Counted from the first letter of the stretch, positions 12,289 through 24,629 are shown. The stretch: 64,000 bases of DNA from Calendula officinalis (GCA_963853835.1 OY970820.1:16233373-16297372), one strand, 5' to 3'. The notes: a model not told the origin generated them from the letters alone. Program-made: numbers and translations.

Positions 12289-12907
12289 TTGGGTTGGGTT
12301 CGGGTTAGCGGGTTCGGGTTGACTGGTTGGCGAGTAGGAATCAGTCAACCCGAACCCGACTTACAAGAATTTTGGGTTAGAAAAATCAACCCTAACCCTA
12401 ACTTATTTAAACCATCATAACCCGGACCTGATCCTCTTAACCCATTTAAACCAAAGTGCAATCATATGAAAAGGAAAATGCGATGCTGAATTCATAATGA
12501 TTGCGAAAATTGTAGTCAAAAGGAAAAAGACGTGATTTTAATTTGGAATTGAGATTATTATAGAAAGTTTTTTTGGACGTACCAAATTCACGATTAATAT
12601 TGTTATGGAAATTCTGACGAAACTTAGGAGCATGGTGAGGATTGGAATTGGATGGTTAAAATTTAGACGGGATTTAAGGATTTTATTTATAATATATTTA
12701 TATATTTTTGAAAATAATAATTTATAAATGGGGTGGTGGTCGGCCCATTTATACATAAGTCAACCCGGACCCGGCCTTATTTATGAATGGGTTGAACAGG
12801 TCAACCTGTTTTTGACCCAAACTCATTTATGGTCAACCCTAACCCGATTTTGTTTGTGTCGGGTTCTTGTTGGGTTGCAGGTTGTGTCGGGAATTGCCAT
12901 CCCTAAT
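12289..12907. mobile_element. Probable hAT-like MITE rich in GGGTTCGGGTT
   Basis: The right end (minus strand TTAGGGATGGCAATTCCCG) is a typical small hAT-like start. The left part is rich in GGGTTCGGGTTGAC and the right part in the complementary GTCAACCCGG, so the whole looks like an imperfect foldback. The left terminus is not cleanly visible. A short CCCTAACCCTAA stretch at about 12388 belongs to this element and is not telomeric. Confidence 0.4.
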
Positions 12908-13788
12908 TAATACACAATCAATTTGAAACTTCATTTCATTATATGGCAAAGTTACCATGTTTAACATATAAACCAGAACTGTTTTTTATACAAAAACAAA
13001 TTTAAAACTGGATTTCCTCCATAAATTCTTCGATTTAAATGGTAGAGAAAATTTCATCTTTATAGTAAAATGGGTTGTTTCGAAAGTGTTAAGGATATGC
13101 AAGTTGGCTATAAAGATCATATATATCAATCATTATAATAATAACAATTCGTATTAAGCAAGTGTGCTTGACATCTCAATATCTCATCAATGTTATCTCT
13201 GTTAATCATACCTATATGGAAAATCATATTTACAAATTTTTGGGTCAAAACTATTTGGCATAAACATCATATTTTATCAATCATTATGTGTTACCTGTAT
13301 ATCAATATCAAACAACAAAAAATTACATTAATAACACAACAATAAAATTATTAGTACCTACATAAAACTAAAATCTATCTTAAATTGTAGCCAATATACC
13401 GGTTAAATGACACATGCATAAGTTTAATAAGGAAGCATATACAATTCTTTAGATACAGGAAATCTGCTCTCTTACATGAAACACTAATACATCCCCAATT
13501 CAAATCAGTAAATTTTAAAAGTTAAAAAAAAAATCTGTAACAATAAAACAGCTTTTAAATTGTTCTCTAACTATACTCCAACTATTTTCCTCCTAGGTAC
13601 CCACATAAAATTAAAGTTCCAAACTTTTCAGATAATTTGATGTTTAAAGTTCAAAGTTGGAAAAATAAGATTTCAAATATTTATTAATGATTAAATGGAC
13701 TATAAAAGTGATGTTGTTTTTTTTAATTGAGGAAAAGGTTCAAGTGTTTAACATGTGAGGACAACTTTTAGGTCGTCTTCAGATGGTT
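12908..13788. other. AT-rich DNA, no feature recognised
   Basis: No gene is visible. It may be part of the Helitron whose 3' end lies at 11893. Confidence 0.5.
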
Positions 13789-14735
13789 TTAGTAGTAAAT
13801 TGAGAAAATTAATTTTTCCACAAGCATACAATGTAAAAAATAAGGTGCAAATAATGCTTCAGCAACACTACCAAAAGCTGATACAACTCTCGCACAAACG
13901 CTTTGGCTACCTGTCATTATCGACCCCATAAATTTATGCATACTAATAATTAACAATTTGTAAACTGGAAGCAAATCAAAATAAGGTGCAAATGCAGCTA
14001 TATGTTTCCCATTTATACACTGCCTCTTGATATTGATCAATCTTTATTTATATTAAAACTATTAAGCTATATTTTGGAGGTAGCTTACTTTCACATAGTT
14101 GACTCTGATGAGAGGTGAGTGGCACCTTTGCAGAGGTCCCGAGAGGCGGTTAAGCAACACAAACTAATAGCTGCCAAATATAAAAATGCATATTTAGTAA
14201 GAAAATAATAGTGAGAAAATAAAATAAAATAAAAGGTTGATCTAAGCAACCAACAACCCACAAAATGTTTGGTATCATATTTCACTGACATGGCTAGAGA
14301 ACAATCCGAGCTCATTGTCATGTTGGCGGTCATGGGGTAGTCATATGTGGTTAATTATCGGATCTGGTGCTTTTCAAAGATCCCCAAAATCATATCATAA
14401 TCTGGTATATTCGAGCTATGAACCACACTACCCAGTGTTGAATTTAAATAAAAAAAGTAGAAAAATATTCAATGGATAAAATCTTTAACAATTATGAACA
14501 TGTGTTTAGCTTACAGAACGATTATAATTGAAACCTTTTCAGCTCAAAATTATATATCCAAAAGAAGAATTCCCATCAAAACAAAACATGGATCGTTAAC
14601 TCCTATATAATGTATGAAATTTATAAGCACTTACTCTCTGATACGAAAATCTCCATTCTCACAAATGTCAACAATTTTAATCACTGGTTTCAATTCTTGA
14701 AAGGCCTCTGCATAATTGATCAATGTTTACCCTTA
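13789..14735 (-). pseudogene. Exon-like fragments of an unrecognised gene
   Basis: Several short minus-strand segments look like exons. The clearest is about 14639-14715, preceded by an acceptor-like TTATGCAG and encoding AFQELKPVIKIVDICENGDF. Further open segments lie at 14280-14333 (MTANMTMSSDCSLAMSVKYD) and at 13789-14040. I do not recognise the protein. The location to the right of a Helitron 3' end suggests gene-fragment capture, which is inference. Confidence 0.3.
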
Positions 14736-15592
14736 ATAAAATAATGTAATTATATTACCATATTCACCTATTAAACAACCATCAAGTAACACACACTGTG
14801 AGACAGGAATCGATTATTAACTGAAAATTGGGTAAATGGAAATATGAAAGATGTATTTACAAACTGGAAGTCTATAATATATGGAATTTCATACCTGGAT
14901 TTTGATGATTCTTCAAGTTGTAGCGGCGGTGGAATAAGGTAACGCAGATTAGGGTAGTGTTGGAACCAATAGCGGCGGTGGAATAAGATATTAAATTAAG
15001 GTTAAATTAATGTTTAGGGTCTAAAATGCATAATAACATGTTAAAGTACATTAACAGTATACAGAGCTGCTGCACATAAACAAATATTACACAACTCAAC
15101 ACATGATTCTCCATCTTATTGACACGGCTAATTACCCCACAGATGACACCAACCAATTTATTAACTAATTACAATTATTACGAATAAGAAATACAAATTA
15201 CATACCGGATAAAGAAGATGATACATATGTAGAACATGAGATTGGGGATGATTTGATCTGAATGTGCACCCGTTTCTGCAAAATCATAGGTTGCACACAC
15301 TTTAGGTTAAATGGGTAATCATTTGAAATCAATAATAGTATGGAAGCAGAAAGTTCTAATTAAGGGACTAACTATGGAAGAGCAACTGGAGAACAATATT
15401 AGGGTTTGAAAATGTAGTAGAAAGCTTTAAGGGGCTAATATAGTAGACATCGTACCGAATTGTGGCCAAAAAGTAGTCGAAGATGACTTACGCATGAAAC
15501 CCCTCATGTGCAGAACACACCAATTATCAAAAGATTTGTATGAAAAACTGAGTTCAAAGAGAAATCAATAAACCCTAATCTTGAATAATTAA

Positions 15593-15641
15593 GATCGTGG
15601 ATGCTAGCCGTTTCCAAAAAAAAAAGATCGTGGATGCTAGC
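15593..15641 (+). mobile_element. Ultrashort poly(A) retroinsertion with 16-bp target duplication (unit 1 copy)
   Basis: The 16-mer GATCGTGGATGCTAGC occurs at 15593-15608 and again at 15626-15641. Between the copies is only CGTTTCC plus ten A residues. A long direct duplication around a short insert ending in poly(A) is what LINE-type target-primed insertion leaves, here extremely 5'-truncated. The same structure, with about 12 A residues, is in units 2 (about 20526), 3 (about 25456) and 4 (about 30386; there the first copy reads TATCGTGG). Confidence 0.6.
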
Positions 15642-15840
15642 AATGGAAAGGAATGGAGGATTTCAAGCGCTGCCGGTATTCCTGCAATAGTTGTGGACAT
15701 ATGACATATGACCAATGGCATAATTACACGTGGCATTGTGGACGAATCAGAGAGCTCGAAATTGATAGTTGTCAAAATTAGATTAAATGTAGGCTCATAT
15801 ATATATGAGAAGATTTCTATTCTATGCGTTTGTATATTAT

Positions 15841-17519
15841 GGGTCGAATTTCATACAGAACCCATATTATATACAGAACCCATAGAATTATAAAATATCC
15901 AATCTTGACCGTCTAAAATTCTGATCAACAGTTTTTAACATTGATGGCAAATTTGAAATATGTATTAGGAAAAGAAACGTGTTACCTAAGCTGTGAAGGG
16001 TAAATTCGGTAAAATAGAAAAATCTTATAATTAATATTAGAGAATAATCCGCCCCTCGTGTGATGAACTGATGATACATCGAAGTGATGAAAATCGTATC
16101 CCTTGAAACCCGTATCTTCCAAACAAAAGTCGATATGCACAGGTCTTTTAAAAAATCATGCGATTCGGTTGAAAATATTAGAGATTAGAAGCCTAAAATA
16201 TATAAATTGAAGGATATTATCAGCGATATGGGTATTCATTTAGTTATACGAACCAACAAGGGAGAAAGCTAAGCACATGCTGAAGAACAATGGAAGTAGG
16301 TTTTTTTCTTGGAATTCTTTGATTAAAAGCGTAATAAATACACGTGTTTGTATGTTTACATATTTTGTGGGTTTTTTGTTAACGAACAGTACACTCATGT
16401 CAGCGAAGCTGTGGAATTGTTATGATTAGCAAATAAATATGGTATTTACATTTATGTATGTGATATACTCTTCAATGGAATGTCGGATTTTTTCTTGTAA
16501 TTATTTGTTTAAAAGTGTAATACGTACATGTGTTTGTGTGTTTATGCAAGATTTTAATTTTATGTTTGTTTTGGGTACGATTTAGGTAAAATGAATGCAT
16601 GGATATGCTAGTAGTTGTGAAATACATAAATGTATTGATATATAACATCGATGTAATTACATAGTAGTTGTGAAATACATAAATGTATTGATATATAACA
16701 TCGATGTAAACATTAATGAATAACAAAATACGAATAGAAAAGAAACAAAAGTTTAACTGAAAATAAGAAAATTGTATATAGTTAAAAAAACAAGTATTAA
16801 ACTGAGCTATAACTGTTTATTCAACAAAAAATCAATCTTCCTCTTTGTCAATATAAACTTGTAGTTCATTTTGAATCTTCATCAAAAAAATCATCCATGT
16901 CTTCGTCGTTTTCATCGTCTTCAAGTTATTGTCAACCTCAAAATTTTGTTCAAGTTCATCAATAAAATAAAAACACAGTACAACACAAATAATATATGTG
17001 TATGTACCATAAAAAATATTGTTCAGGTATGCAACAAGGCATGATAAAGAAAAATTGTTTGTTTACCTCATCAGTAATTAAAAATACATAATCATCCATC
17101 CCAGACATGCATGTATACATGCTAAAACATACAAACATGTTTAATACGTTTTCTATATCATTATTATTCCACATCTTCTCTGACGTGAATTACATTTTTG
17201 AATTGATATTTTGGATGAATGTCTCTGCGATTTTTAGAGAATAACGAACAAGATAAAGAATTAACAAGGATTTAATTCATGCAATTATATCTAATTAAGT
17301 TAAAGAAATAATATTATGGAAACCACCTCACCTATATATTAGGAATTAATTCAAATTCAGTCAGTTACTATATTAAAACCAGATTTGCAAAATACCTATA
17401 CTACCCCTCGATAATTAAATATAAAAAATTAATAAAATTGAATTATATTAAATATGATTGGTCCAGAATAGTTCTACAACTTCTGTATATAATATGAGTT
17501 CTGTATGGAATCAATCACT
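15841..17519. mobile_element. Mutator-like element, unit 1 copy
   Basis: The flanks carry the 9-bp duplication GTATATTAT (15832-15840 and 17520-17528). The ends are imperfect inverted repeats of about 60 bp centred on CATACAGAACyCATATTATA. On the minus strand near 16860-16920 an acidic segment LEDDENDEDMDDFFDEDSK ends at a stop, and a short open stretch lies at 16959-17174, perhaps eroded exons of a transposase or captured gene. A 59-bp direct duplication (GTAGTTGTGAAATACATAAA...) lies at about 16608-16705. No intact transposase is present. Confidence 0.7.
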
Positions 17520-17653
17520 GTATATTATATATATTTATAATATAATCTATAATTTATAATGATTATAATTTTATATAGTTGTATTCAAGGAAGCCCTTAT
17601 TTTTTATATAGTGTTAAAAGACAAATCTTAATAATTAGATAAAAAGATCCTCT

Positions 17654-18054
17654 AACCACCACCATCATCAAAGCATATGTGATTCGATATAGAACCACCA
17701 CCACCGGCCACTACCGCCGTCGACCACCTCCGGCCGCCGCCCGCCGCCTCCCACCTCCGGTTGTTGCCCGCCTCCAACCGCTGCAATCACATGTGATTAG
17801 ATACACAATCACATGTGACTTGAAGCAGCCGACGGTGGCGAGAGGCTGGCCGTGGTGGAGATGGTGGCCGACAAACGTTGGCGGCGGTGGTGGTGGTGGT
17901 CGGCGGTCTTGAATCACTTGTGATTTAATACACATAGGGTGATGGTGGTGGTGGTGGTGGTAGTGGTCGGCGATGTGCAATCACATGTGATTTAAATACT
18001 CATATGGTAGTGTTGATGCATTGTATCACATGCAATGGTGGTGGTGGTGATGAT
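17654..18054. repeat. CCA/GGT foldback with CACATGTG palindromes, unit 1
   Basis: The left side is CCACCACC-rich and the right side GGTGGTGG-rich, so the region can fold on itself. The palindrome AATCACATGTGATT or a close variant recurs at about 17784, 17807, 17911 and 17979, and half-site forms flank the block. No credible protein is encoded; His-, Gly- and Pro-rich frames arise from the triplet repeats. Confidence 0.6.
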
Positions 18055-18184
18055 ATGAGAGTTGATTGATCTAATGACTGAGATTTGTTCCTCGTAAATT
18101 TAAAAAATGATAAACTTTCTTGATCGTTTCTTGATTAAGTTGACTCTAAAGGCGTATATGTGACACACGGATCCGTAATTAGTA

Positions 18185-18378
18185 CTCTATGCGTCCCAAA
18201 TTTATTGTCCACTACAAAAAATACACAATTTAAGAAAAGTATATTAATTATACTATGTCACTAATCAAATTTTCTCTTTCTCGTTTAAATGTTTTTGGAT
18301 TGGTTGAAATTTAGGAAAGATAGTCTTTGTGGGACAAACTAAAAAGTATAATAGACGACAAAAATGAGACGGAGAGAG
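18185..18378. mobile_element. Stowaway (Tc1/mariner) MITE, unit 1
   Basis: Starts CTCTATGCGTCCCAAATT and ends ATGAGACGGAGAGAG between TA dinucleotides (18183-18184, 18379-18380). The CTCYNYSCGTCCC terminus with a TA target is diagnostic of plant Stowaway elements. It is 194 bp long and non-coding. Confidence 0.85.
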
Positions 18379-18570
18379 TATCATATATTGTAAATTGAAC
18401 AATATTTCCATAATACATATTTCTCCTTGGGGAAATCATCTATGAATTTTTTTTAATATACATTGATGTGTTGATATAAAATAGTAGATAGTTTAAAAAA
18501 GTGACTTTTATTAAAAATATTATCTTTGCAAATATAAGTTATGTGCAATAGTAATGCATATTTTTTCTAT

Positions 18571-19118
18571 GGGGACAGTGAGTGTGTGACTGTCACATAC
18601 CTAATCTTAGGTGCGAAATACCCAAAACTACGTAGTTTTGATTAAAATACTTAAAATTTATCACATAAACTCATTAGTGTAACAAATTCCGTGTAAATCC
18701 AAGCCCTAACTAATCCAAATCCGTCTAAACATCCAAAAGTAAAATACGAATGTTCAATGTTACAGAGCGATTGGAGTTTTTGCCATTGTGAATCATTATG
18801 TGACACAGTTAATTTCTATACGTCATTATGAGACAATTAATTTCTTAACTCTATGAGAGAAAATTAATTCATATGTAATTTTAGAAAAGCTTAGCTACCT
18901 CTATTTGACTCTGGTGTTTGTTTAACGATTTCATGTATAGTCTCACGCATGGAAGTTTAGACGACTAAGACGAAGCCCGATAGGCTAGGGTTTAGACTAA
19001 CTTTGATACACTAATGGAATTATGTGATATGTTTTAAGTATTTTAACCAAAATTACGTAGTTTTAGGTGATTTCACACGTATGGTTAAGTATGTGACAGC
19101 CACACATTCACTTTTCCC
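18571..19118. mobile_element. Mutator-like MITE with 10-bp flanking duplication, unit 1
   Basis: Inverted repeats of about 110 bp (start GGGGACAGTGAGTGTGTGAC; end complement GGGAAAAGTGAATGTGTGGC) surround a 330-bp core. TTTTTTCTAT occurs immediately outside each end (18561-18570, 19119-19128). Long inverted repeats with a 9-10 bp duplication point to a Mutator-like origin. It lies only 60 bp from the element 4 LTR. A 70-codon frame over the right repeat is not considered a gene. Confidence 0.75.
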
Positions 19119-19178
19119 TTTTTTCTATTTAGTATTATTAAGGTTACATATTTTTCGGAAGCTAGTTACACTTAGAAA

Positions 19179-19699
19179 TGAGAGATCAAATGATGTTGAA
19201 ATCAAGCTAATCCATGGTGATTCTAGAAGAAATTGAAGATTAAGTGTGTGTATTGTGTGTGTGTTCTTGAGAGAGAGATTGAGATGGAGATGGAGCTTTC
19301 AAACGTATGTTTCAATAAGTGTGGGAAAAGCTTACAAATCAAGTCAACTTACATGTAAATATACCTCCTACCACTTAACACTACAAGTAGTTAGTTAACA
19401 AGATTAAAGGTCAAAACTTGTTACAAAAGTGGTCCTAACAATCTCCCCCTTTTTGAGCTTTAATACGTCATCCCAGTCTTCCGACTTCAGTTTCTTCTCA
19501 TAGTCTGTCTTTGGCAACAAAAATGTTTTCTGAATTTCAAGAACATAACATTGCAGAAATCTGGAAGTTTCAGATACTTAAAGAAAGTATGTTTTTCGTT
19601 GAAAATATTTGAGTGGGGAAATCCTATAACTGATTTACTACAGTTTTGAAAATTCGGGAAATGGAATATCAGTTAGGTAAGGATTTGTCTAGAATCGAT
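19179..19699 (-). mobile_element. 3' end of element 4 duplicated in unit 1 (LTR plus 3' internal piece)
   Basis: The target duplication AGAAA (19174-19178), a complete 262-bp LTR (19179-19440), the PPT (ATCTCCCCCTTTTT on the plus strand, from 19441) and about 245 bp of internal noncoding sequence are present, cut at GGATTTGTCT by the unit junction. It is not a solo LTR: it was copied passively as part of the tandem unit. Confidence 0.9.
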
Positions 19700-20773
19700 T
19701 ATTAAACAACCATCAAGTAACACACACTGTGAGACAGGAATCGATTATTAACTGAAAATTGGGTAAATGGAAATATGAAAGATGTATTTACAAACTGGAA
19801 GTCTATAATATATGGAATTTCATACCTGGATTTTGATGATTCTTCAAGTTGTAGCGGCGGTGGAATAAGGTAACGCAGATTAGGGTAGTGTTGGAACCAA
19901 TAGCGGCGGTGGAATAAGATATTAAATTAAGGTTAAATTAATGTTTAGGGTCTAAAATGCATAATAACATGTTAAAGTACATTAACAGTATACAGAGCTG
20001 CTGCACATAAATAAATATTACACAACTCAACACATGATTCTCCATCTTATTGACACGGCTAATTACCCCACAGATGACACCAACCAATTTATTAACTAAT
20101 TACAATTATTACGAATAAGAAATACAAATTACATACCGGATAAAGAAGATGATACATATGCAGAACATGAGATTGGGGATGATTTGATCTGAATGTGCAC
20201 CCGTTTCTGCAAAATCATAGGTTGCACACACTTTAGGTTAAATGGGTAATCATTTGAAATCAATAATAGTATGGAAGCAGAAAGTTCTAATTAAGGGACT
20301 AACTATGGAAGAGCAACTGGAGAACAATATTAGGGTTTGAAAATGTAGTAGAAAGCTTTAAGGGGCTAATATAGTAGACATCGTACCGAATTGTGGCCAA
20401 AAAGTAGTCGAAGATGACTTACGCATGAAACCCCTCATGTGCAGAACACACCAATTATCAAAAGATTTGTATGAAAAACTGAGTTCAAAGAGAAATCAAT
20501 AAACCCTAATCTTGAATAATTAAGATCGTGGATGCTAGCCGTTTCCAAAAAAAAAAAAGATCGTGGATGCTAGCAATGGAAAGGAATGGAGGATTTCAAG
20601 CGCTGCCGGTATTCCTGCAATAGTTGTGGACATATGACATATGACCAATGGCGTAATTACACGTGGCATTGTGGACGAATCAGAGAGCTCGAAATTGATA
20701 GTTGTCAAAATTAGATTAAATGTAGGCTCATATATATATGAGAAGATTTCTATTCTATGCGTTTGTATATTAT

Positions 20774-22452
20774 GGGTCGAATTTCATACAGAACCCATAT
20801 TATATACAGAACCCATAGAATTATAAAATATCCAATCTTGACCGTCTAAAATTCTGATCAACAGTTTTTAACATTGATGGCAAATTTGAAATATATATTA
20901 GGAAAAGAAACGTGTTACCTAAGCTGTGAAGGGTAAATTCGGTAAAATAGAAAAATCTTATAATTAATATTAGAGAATAATCCGCCCCTCGTGTGATGAA
21001 CTGATGATACATCGAAGTGATGAAAACCGTATCCCTTGAAACCCGTATCTTCCAAACAAAAGTCGATATGCACAGGTCTTTTAAAAAATCATGCGATTCG
21101 GTTGAAAATATTAGAGATTAGAAGCCTAAAATATATAAATTGAAGGATATTATCAGCGATATGGGTATTCATTTAGTTATACGAACCAACAAGGGAGAAA
21201 GCTAAGCACATGCTGAAGAACAATGGAAGTAGGTTTTTTTCTTGGAATTCTTTGATTAAAAGCGTAATAAATACACGTGTTTGTATGTTTACATATTTTG
21301 TGGGTTTTTTGTTAACGAACAGTACACTCATGTCAGCGAAGCTGTGGAATTGTTATGATTAGCAAATAAATATGGTATTTACATTTATGTATGTGATATA
21401 CTCTTCAATGGTATGTCGGATTTTTTCTTGTAATTATTTGTTTAAAAGTGTAATACGTACATGTGTTTGTGTGTTTATGCAAGATTTTAATTTTATGTTT
21501 GTTTTGGGTACGATTTAGGTAAAATGAATGCATGGATATGCTAGTAGTTGTGAAATACATAAATGTATTGATATATAACATCGATGTAATTACATAGTAG
21601 TTGTGAAATACATAAATGTATTGATATATAACATCGATGTAAACATTAATGAATAACAAAATACGAATAGAAAAGAAACAAAAGTTTAACTGAAAATAAG
21701 AAAATTGTATATAGTTAAAAAAACAAGTATTAAACTGAGCTATAACTGTTTATTCAACAAAAAATCAATCTTCCTCTTTGTCAATATAAACTTGTAGTTC
21801 ATTTTGAATCTTCATCAAAAAAATCATCCATGTCTTCGTCGTTTTCATCGTCTTCAAGTTATTGTCAACCTCAAAATTTTGTTCAAGTTCATCAATAAAA
21901 TAAAAACACAGTACAACACAAATAATATATGTGTATGTACCATAAAAAATATTGTCCAGGTATGCAACAAGGCATGATAAAGAAAAATTGTTTGTTTACC
22001 TCATCAGTAATTAAAAATACATAATCATCCATCCCATACATGCATGTATACATGCTAAAACATACAAACATGTTTAATACGTTTTCATTATCATTATTAT
22101 TCCACATCTTCCCTGACGTGAATTACATTTTTGAATTGATATTTTGGATGAATGTCTCTGCGATTTTTAGAGAATAACGAACAAGATAAAGAATTAACAA
22201 CGATTTAATTCATGCAATTATATCTAATTAAGTTAAAGAAATAATATTATGGAAACCACCTCACCTATATATTAGGAATTAATTCAAATTCAGTCAGTTA
22301 CTATATTAAAACCAGATTTGCAAAATACCTATACTACCCCTCGATAATTAAATATAAAAAATTAATAAAATTGAATTATATTAAATATGATTGGTCCAGA
22401 ATAGTTCTACAACTTCTGTATATAATATGAGTTCTGTATGGAATCAATCACT
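20774..22452. mobile_element. Mutator-like element, unit 2 copy
   Basis: Copy of the element at 15841-17519, with GTATATTAT on both sides (20765-20773, 22453-22461). Confidence 0.7.
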
Positions 22453-22586
22453 GTATATTATATATATTTATAATATAATCTATAATTTATAATGATTATA
22501 ATTTTATATAGTTGTATTCAAGGAAGCCCTTATTTTTTATATAGTGTTAAAAGACAAATCTTAATAATTAGATAAAAAGATCCTCT

Positions 22587-22984
22587 AACCACCACCATCA
22601 TCAAAGCATATGTGATTCGATATAGAACCACCACCACCGGCCACTACCGCCGTCGACCACCTCCGGCCGCCGCCCGCCGCCTCCCACCTCCGGTTGTTGC
22701 CCGCCTCCCACCGCTGCAATCACATGTGATTAGATACGCAATCACATGTGACTTGAAGCAGCCGACGGTGGCGAGAGGCTGGCCGTGGTGGAGATGGTGG
22801 CCGACAAACGTTGGCGGCGGTGGTGGTGGTGTTCGGCGGTCTTGAATCACTTGTGATTTAATACACATGGGGTGATGGTGGTGGTGGTGGTAGTGGTCGG
22901 CGATGTGCAATCACATGTGATTTAAATACACATATGGTAGTGTTGATGCATTGTATCACATGCAATGGTGGTGGTGGTGATGAT
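22587..22984. repeat. CCA/GGT foldback, unit 2
   Basis: Copy of the unit 1 block with fewer GGT repeats on the right. Confidence 0.6.
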
Positions 22985-23114
22985 ATGAGAGTTGATTGAT
23001 CTAATGACTGAGATTTGTTCCTCGTAAATTTAAAAAATGATAAACTTTCTTGATCGTTTCTTGATTAAGTTGACTCTAAAGGCGTATATGTGACACACGG
23101 ATCCGTAATTAGTA

Positions 23115-23308
23115 CTCTATGCGTCCCAAATTTATTGTCCACTACAAAAAATACACAATTTAAGAAAAGTATATTAATTATACTATGTCACTAATCAAAT
23201 TTTCTCTTTCTCGTTTAAATGTTTTTGGATTGGTTGAAATTTAGGAAAGATAGTCTTTGTGGGACAAACTAAAAAGTATAATAGACGACAAAAATGAGAC
23301 GGAGAGAG
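23115..23308. mobile_element. Stowaway MITE, unit 2
   Basis: Copy of the element at 18185. Confidence 0.85.
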
Positions 23309-23500
23309 TATCATATATTGTAAATTGAACAATATTTCCATAATACATATTTCTCCTTGGGGAAATCATCTATGAATTTTTTTTAATATACATTGATGTG
23401 TTGATATAAAATAGTAGATAGTTTAAAAAAGTGACTTTTATTAAAAGTATTATCTTTGCAAATATAAGTTATGTGCAATAGTAATGCATATTTTTTCTAT

Positions 23501-24048
23501 GGGGACAGTGAGTGTGTGACTGTCACATACCTAATCTTAGGTGCGAAATACCCAAAACTACGTAGTTTTGATTAAAATACTTAAAATTTATCACATAAAC
23601 TCATTAGTGTAACAAATTCCGTGTAAATCCAAGCCCTAACTAATCCAAATCCGTCTAAACATCCAAAAGTAAAATACGAATGTTCAATGTTACAGAGCGA
23701 TTGGAGTTTTTGCCATTGTGAATCATTATGTGACACAATTAATTTCTATACGTCATTATGAGACAATTAATTTCTTACCTCTATGAGAGAAAATTAATTC
23801 ATATGTAATTTTAGAAAAGCTTAGCTACCTCTATTTGACTCTGGTGTTTGTTTAACGATTTCATGTATAGTCTCACGCATGGAAGTTTAGACGACTAAGA
23901 CGAAGCCCGATAGGCTAGGGTTTAGACTAACTTTGATACACTAATGGAATTATGTGATATGTTTTAAGTATTTTAACCAAAATTACGTAGTTTTAGGTGA
24001 TTTCACACGTATGGTTAAGTATGTGACAGCCACACATTCACTTTTCCC
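23501..24048. mobile_element. Mutator-like MITE, unit 2
   Basis: Copy of the element at 18571. Confidence 0.75.
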
Positions 24049-24108
24049 TTTTTTCTATTTAGTATTATTAAGGTTACATACTTTTCGGAAGCTAGTTACA
24101 CTTAGAAA

Positions 24109-24629
24109 TGAGAGATAAAATGATGTTGAAATCAAGCTAATCCATGGTGATTCTAGAAGAAATTGAAGATTAAGTGTGTGTATTGTGTGTGTGTTCTTGA
24201 GAGAGAGATTGAGATGGAGATGGAGCTTTCAAACGTATGTTTCAATAAGTGTGGGAAAAGCTTACAAATCAAGTCAACTTACATGTAAATATACCTCCTA
24301 CCACTTAACACTACAAGTAGTTAGTTAACAAGATTAAAGGTCAAAACTTGTTACAAAAGTGGTCCTAACAATCTCCCCCTTTTTGAGCTTTAATACGTCA
24401 TCCCAGTCTTCCGACTTCAGTTTCTTCTCATAGTCCGTCTTTGGCAACAAAAATGTTTTCTGAATTTCAAGAACATAACATTGCAGAAATCTGGAAGTTT
24501 CAGATACTCAAAGAAAGTATGTTTTTCGTTGAAAATGTTTGAGTGGGGAAATCCTATAACTGATTTACTACAGTTTTGAAAATTCGGGAAATGGAATATC
24601 AGTTAGGTAAGGATTTGTCTGGAATCGAT
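24109..24629 (-). mobile_element. 3' end of element 4 duplicated in unit 2
   Basis: LTR 24109-24370 plus PPT and internal piece, as in unit 1. Confidence 0.9.

Larger units (their letters stand above)
14769..19699. repeat. Array unit 1
   Basis: Left flank is unique DNA ending CATATTCACC. This unit is the most divergent of the four, with private variants such as CATATGTAGAAC near 15225, a 10-base rather than 12-base A run at 15616, and GATACTTAAAG near 19574. Confidence 0.9.
19700..24629. repeat. Array unit 2
   Basis: Shares the variants CCATACATGC (22033) and CACATGGGGTGATGG (22863) with unit 4 rather than with its neighbours 1 and 3. Private variants include AGATAAAATG in the LTR piece. 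Confidence 0.9.

Noticed and set aside
12380..12400. Interstitial telomere repeat
   Set aside because: Only about two CCCTAA units, within a CGGGTT/AACCCG-rich MITE.
17679..17980. Arg/Pro/Ala-rich and His-rich frames repeated in every array unit
   Set aside because: They come from CCA/GGT triplet repeats, overlap on both strands and shift with repeat length between units.
18884..19236. A 70-codon frame (MICFKYFNQNYVVL...) seen in units 1 and 3
   Set aside because: It spans the inverted repeat of a MITE, the target site and the LTR, and is broken by single changes in other units.
19179..19440. Solo LTRs produced by recombination in units 1-3
   Set aside because: Each is followed by the PPT and about 245 bp of internal sequence, so they are parts of the tandem unit, not LTR-LTR recombination products.
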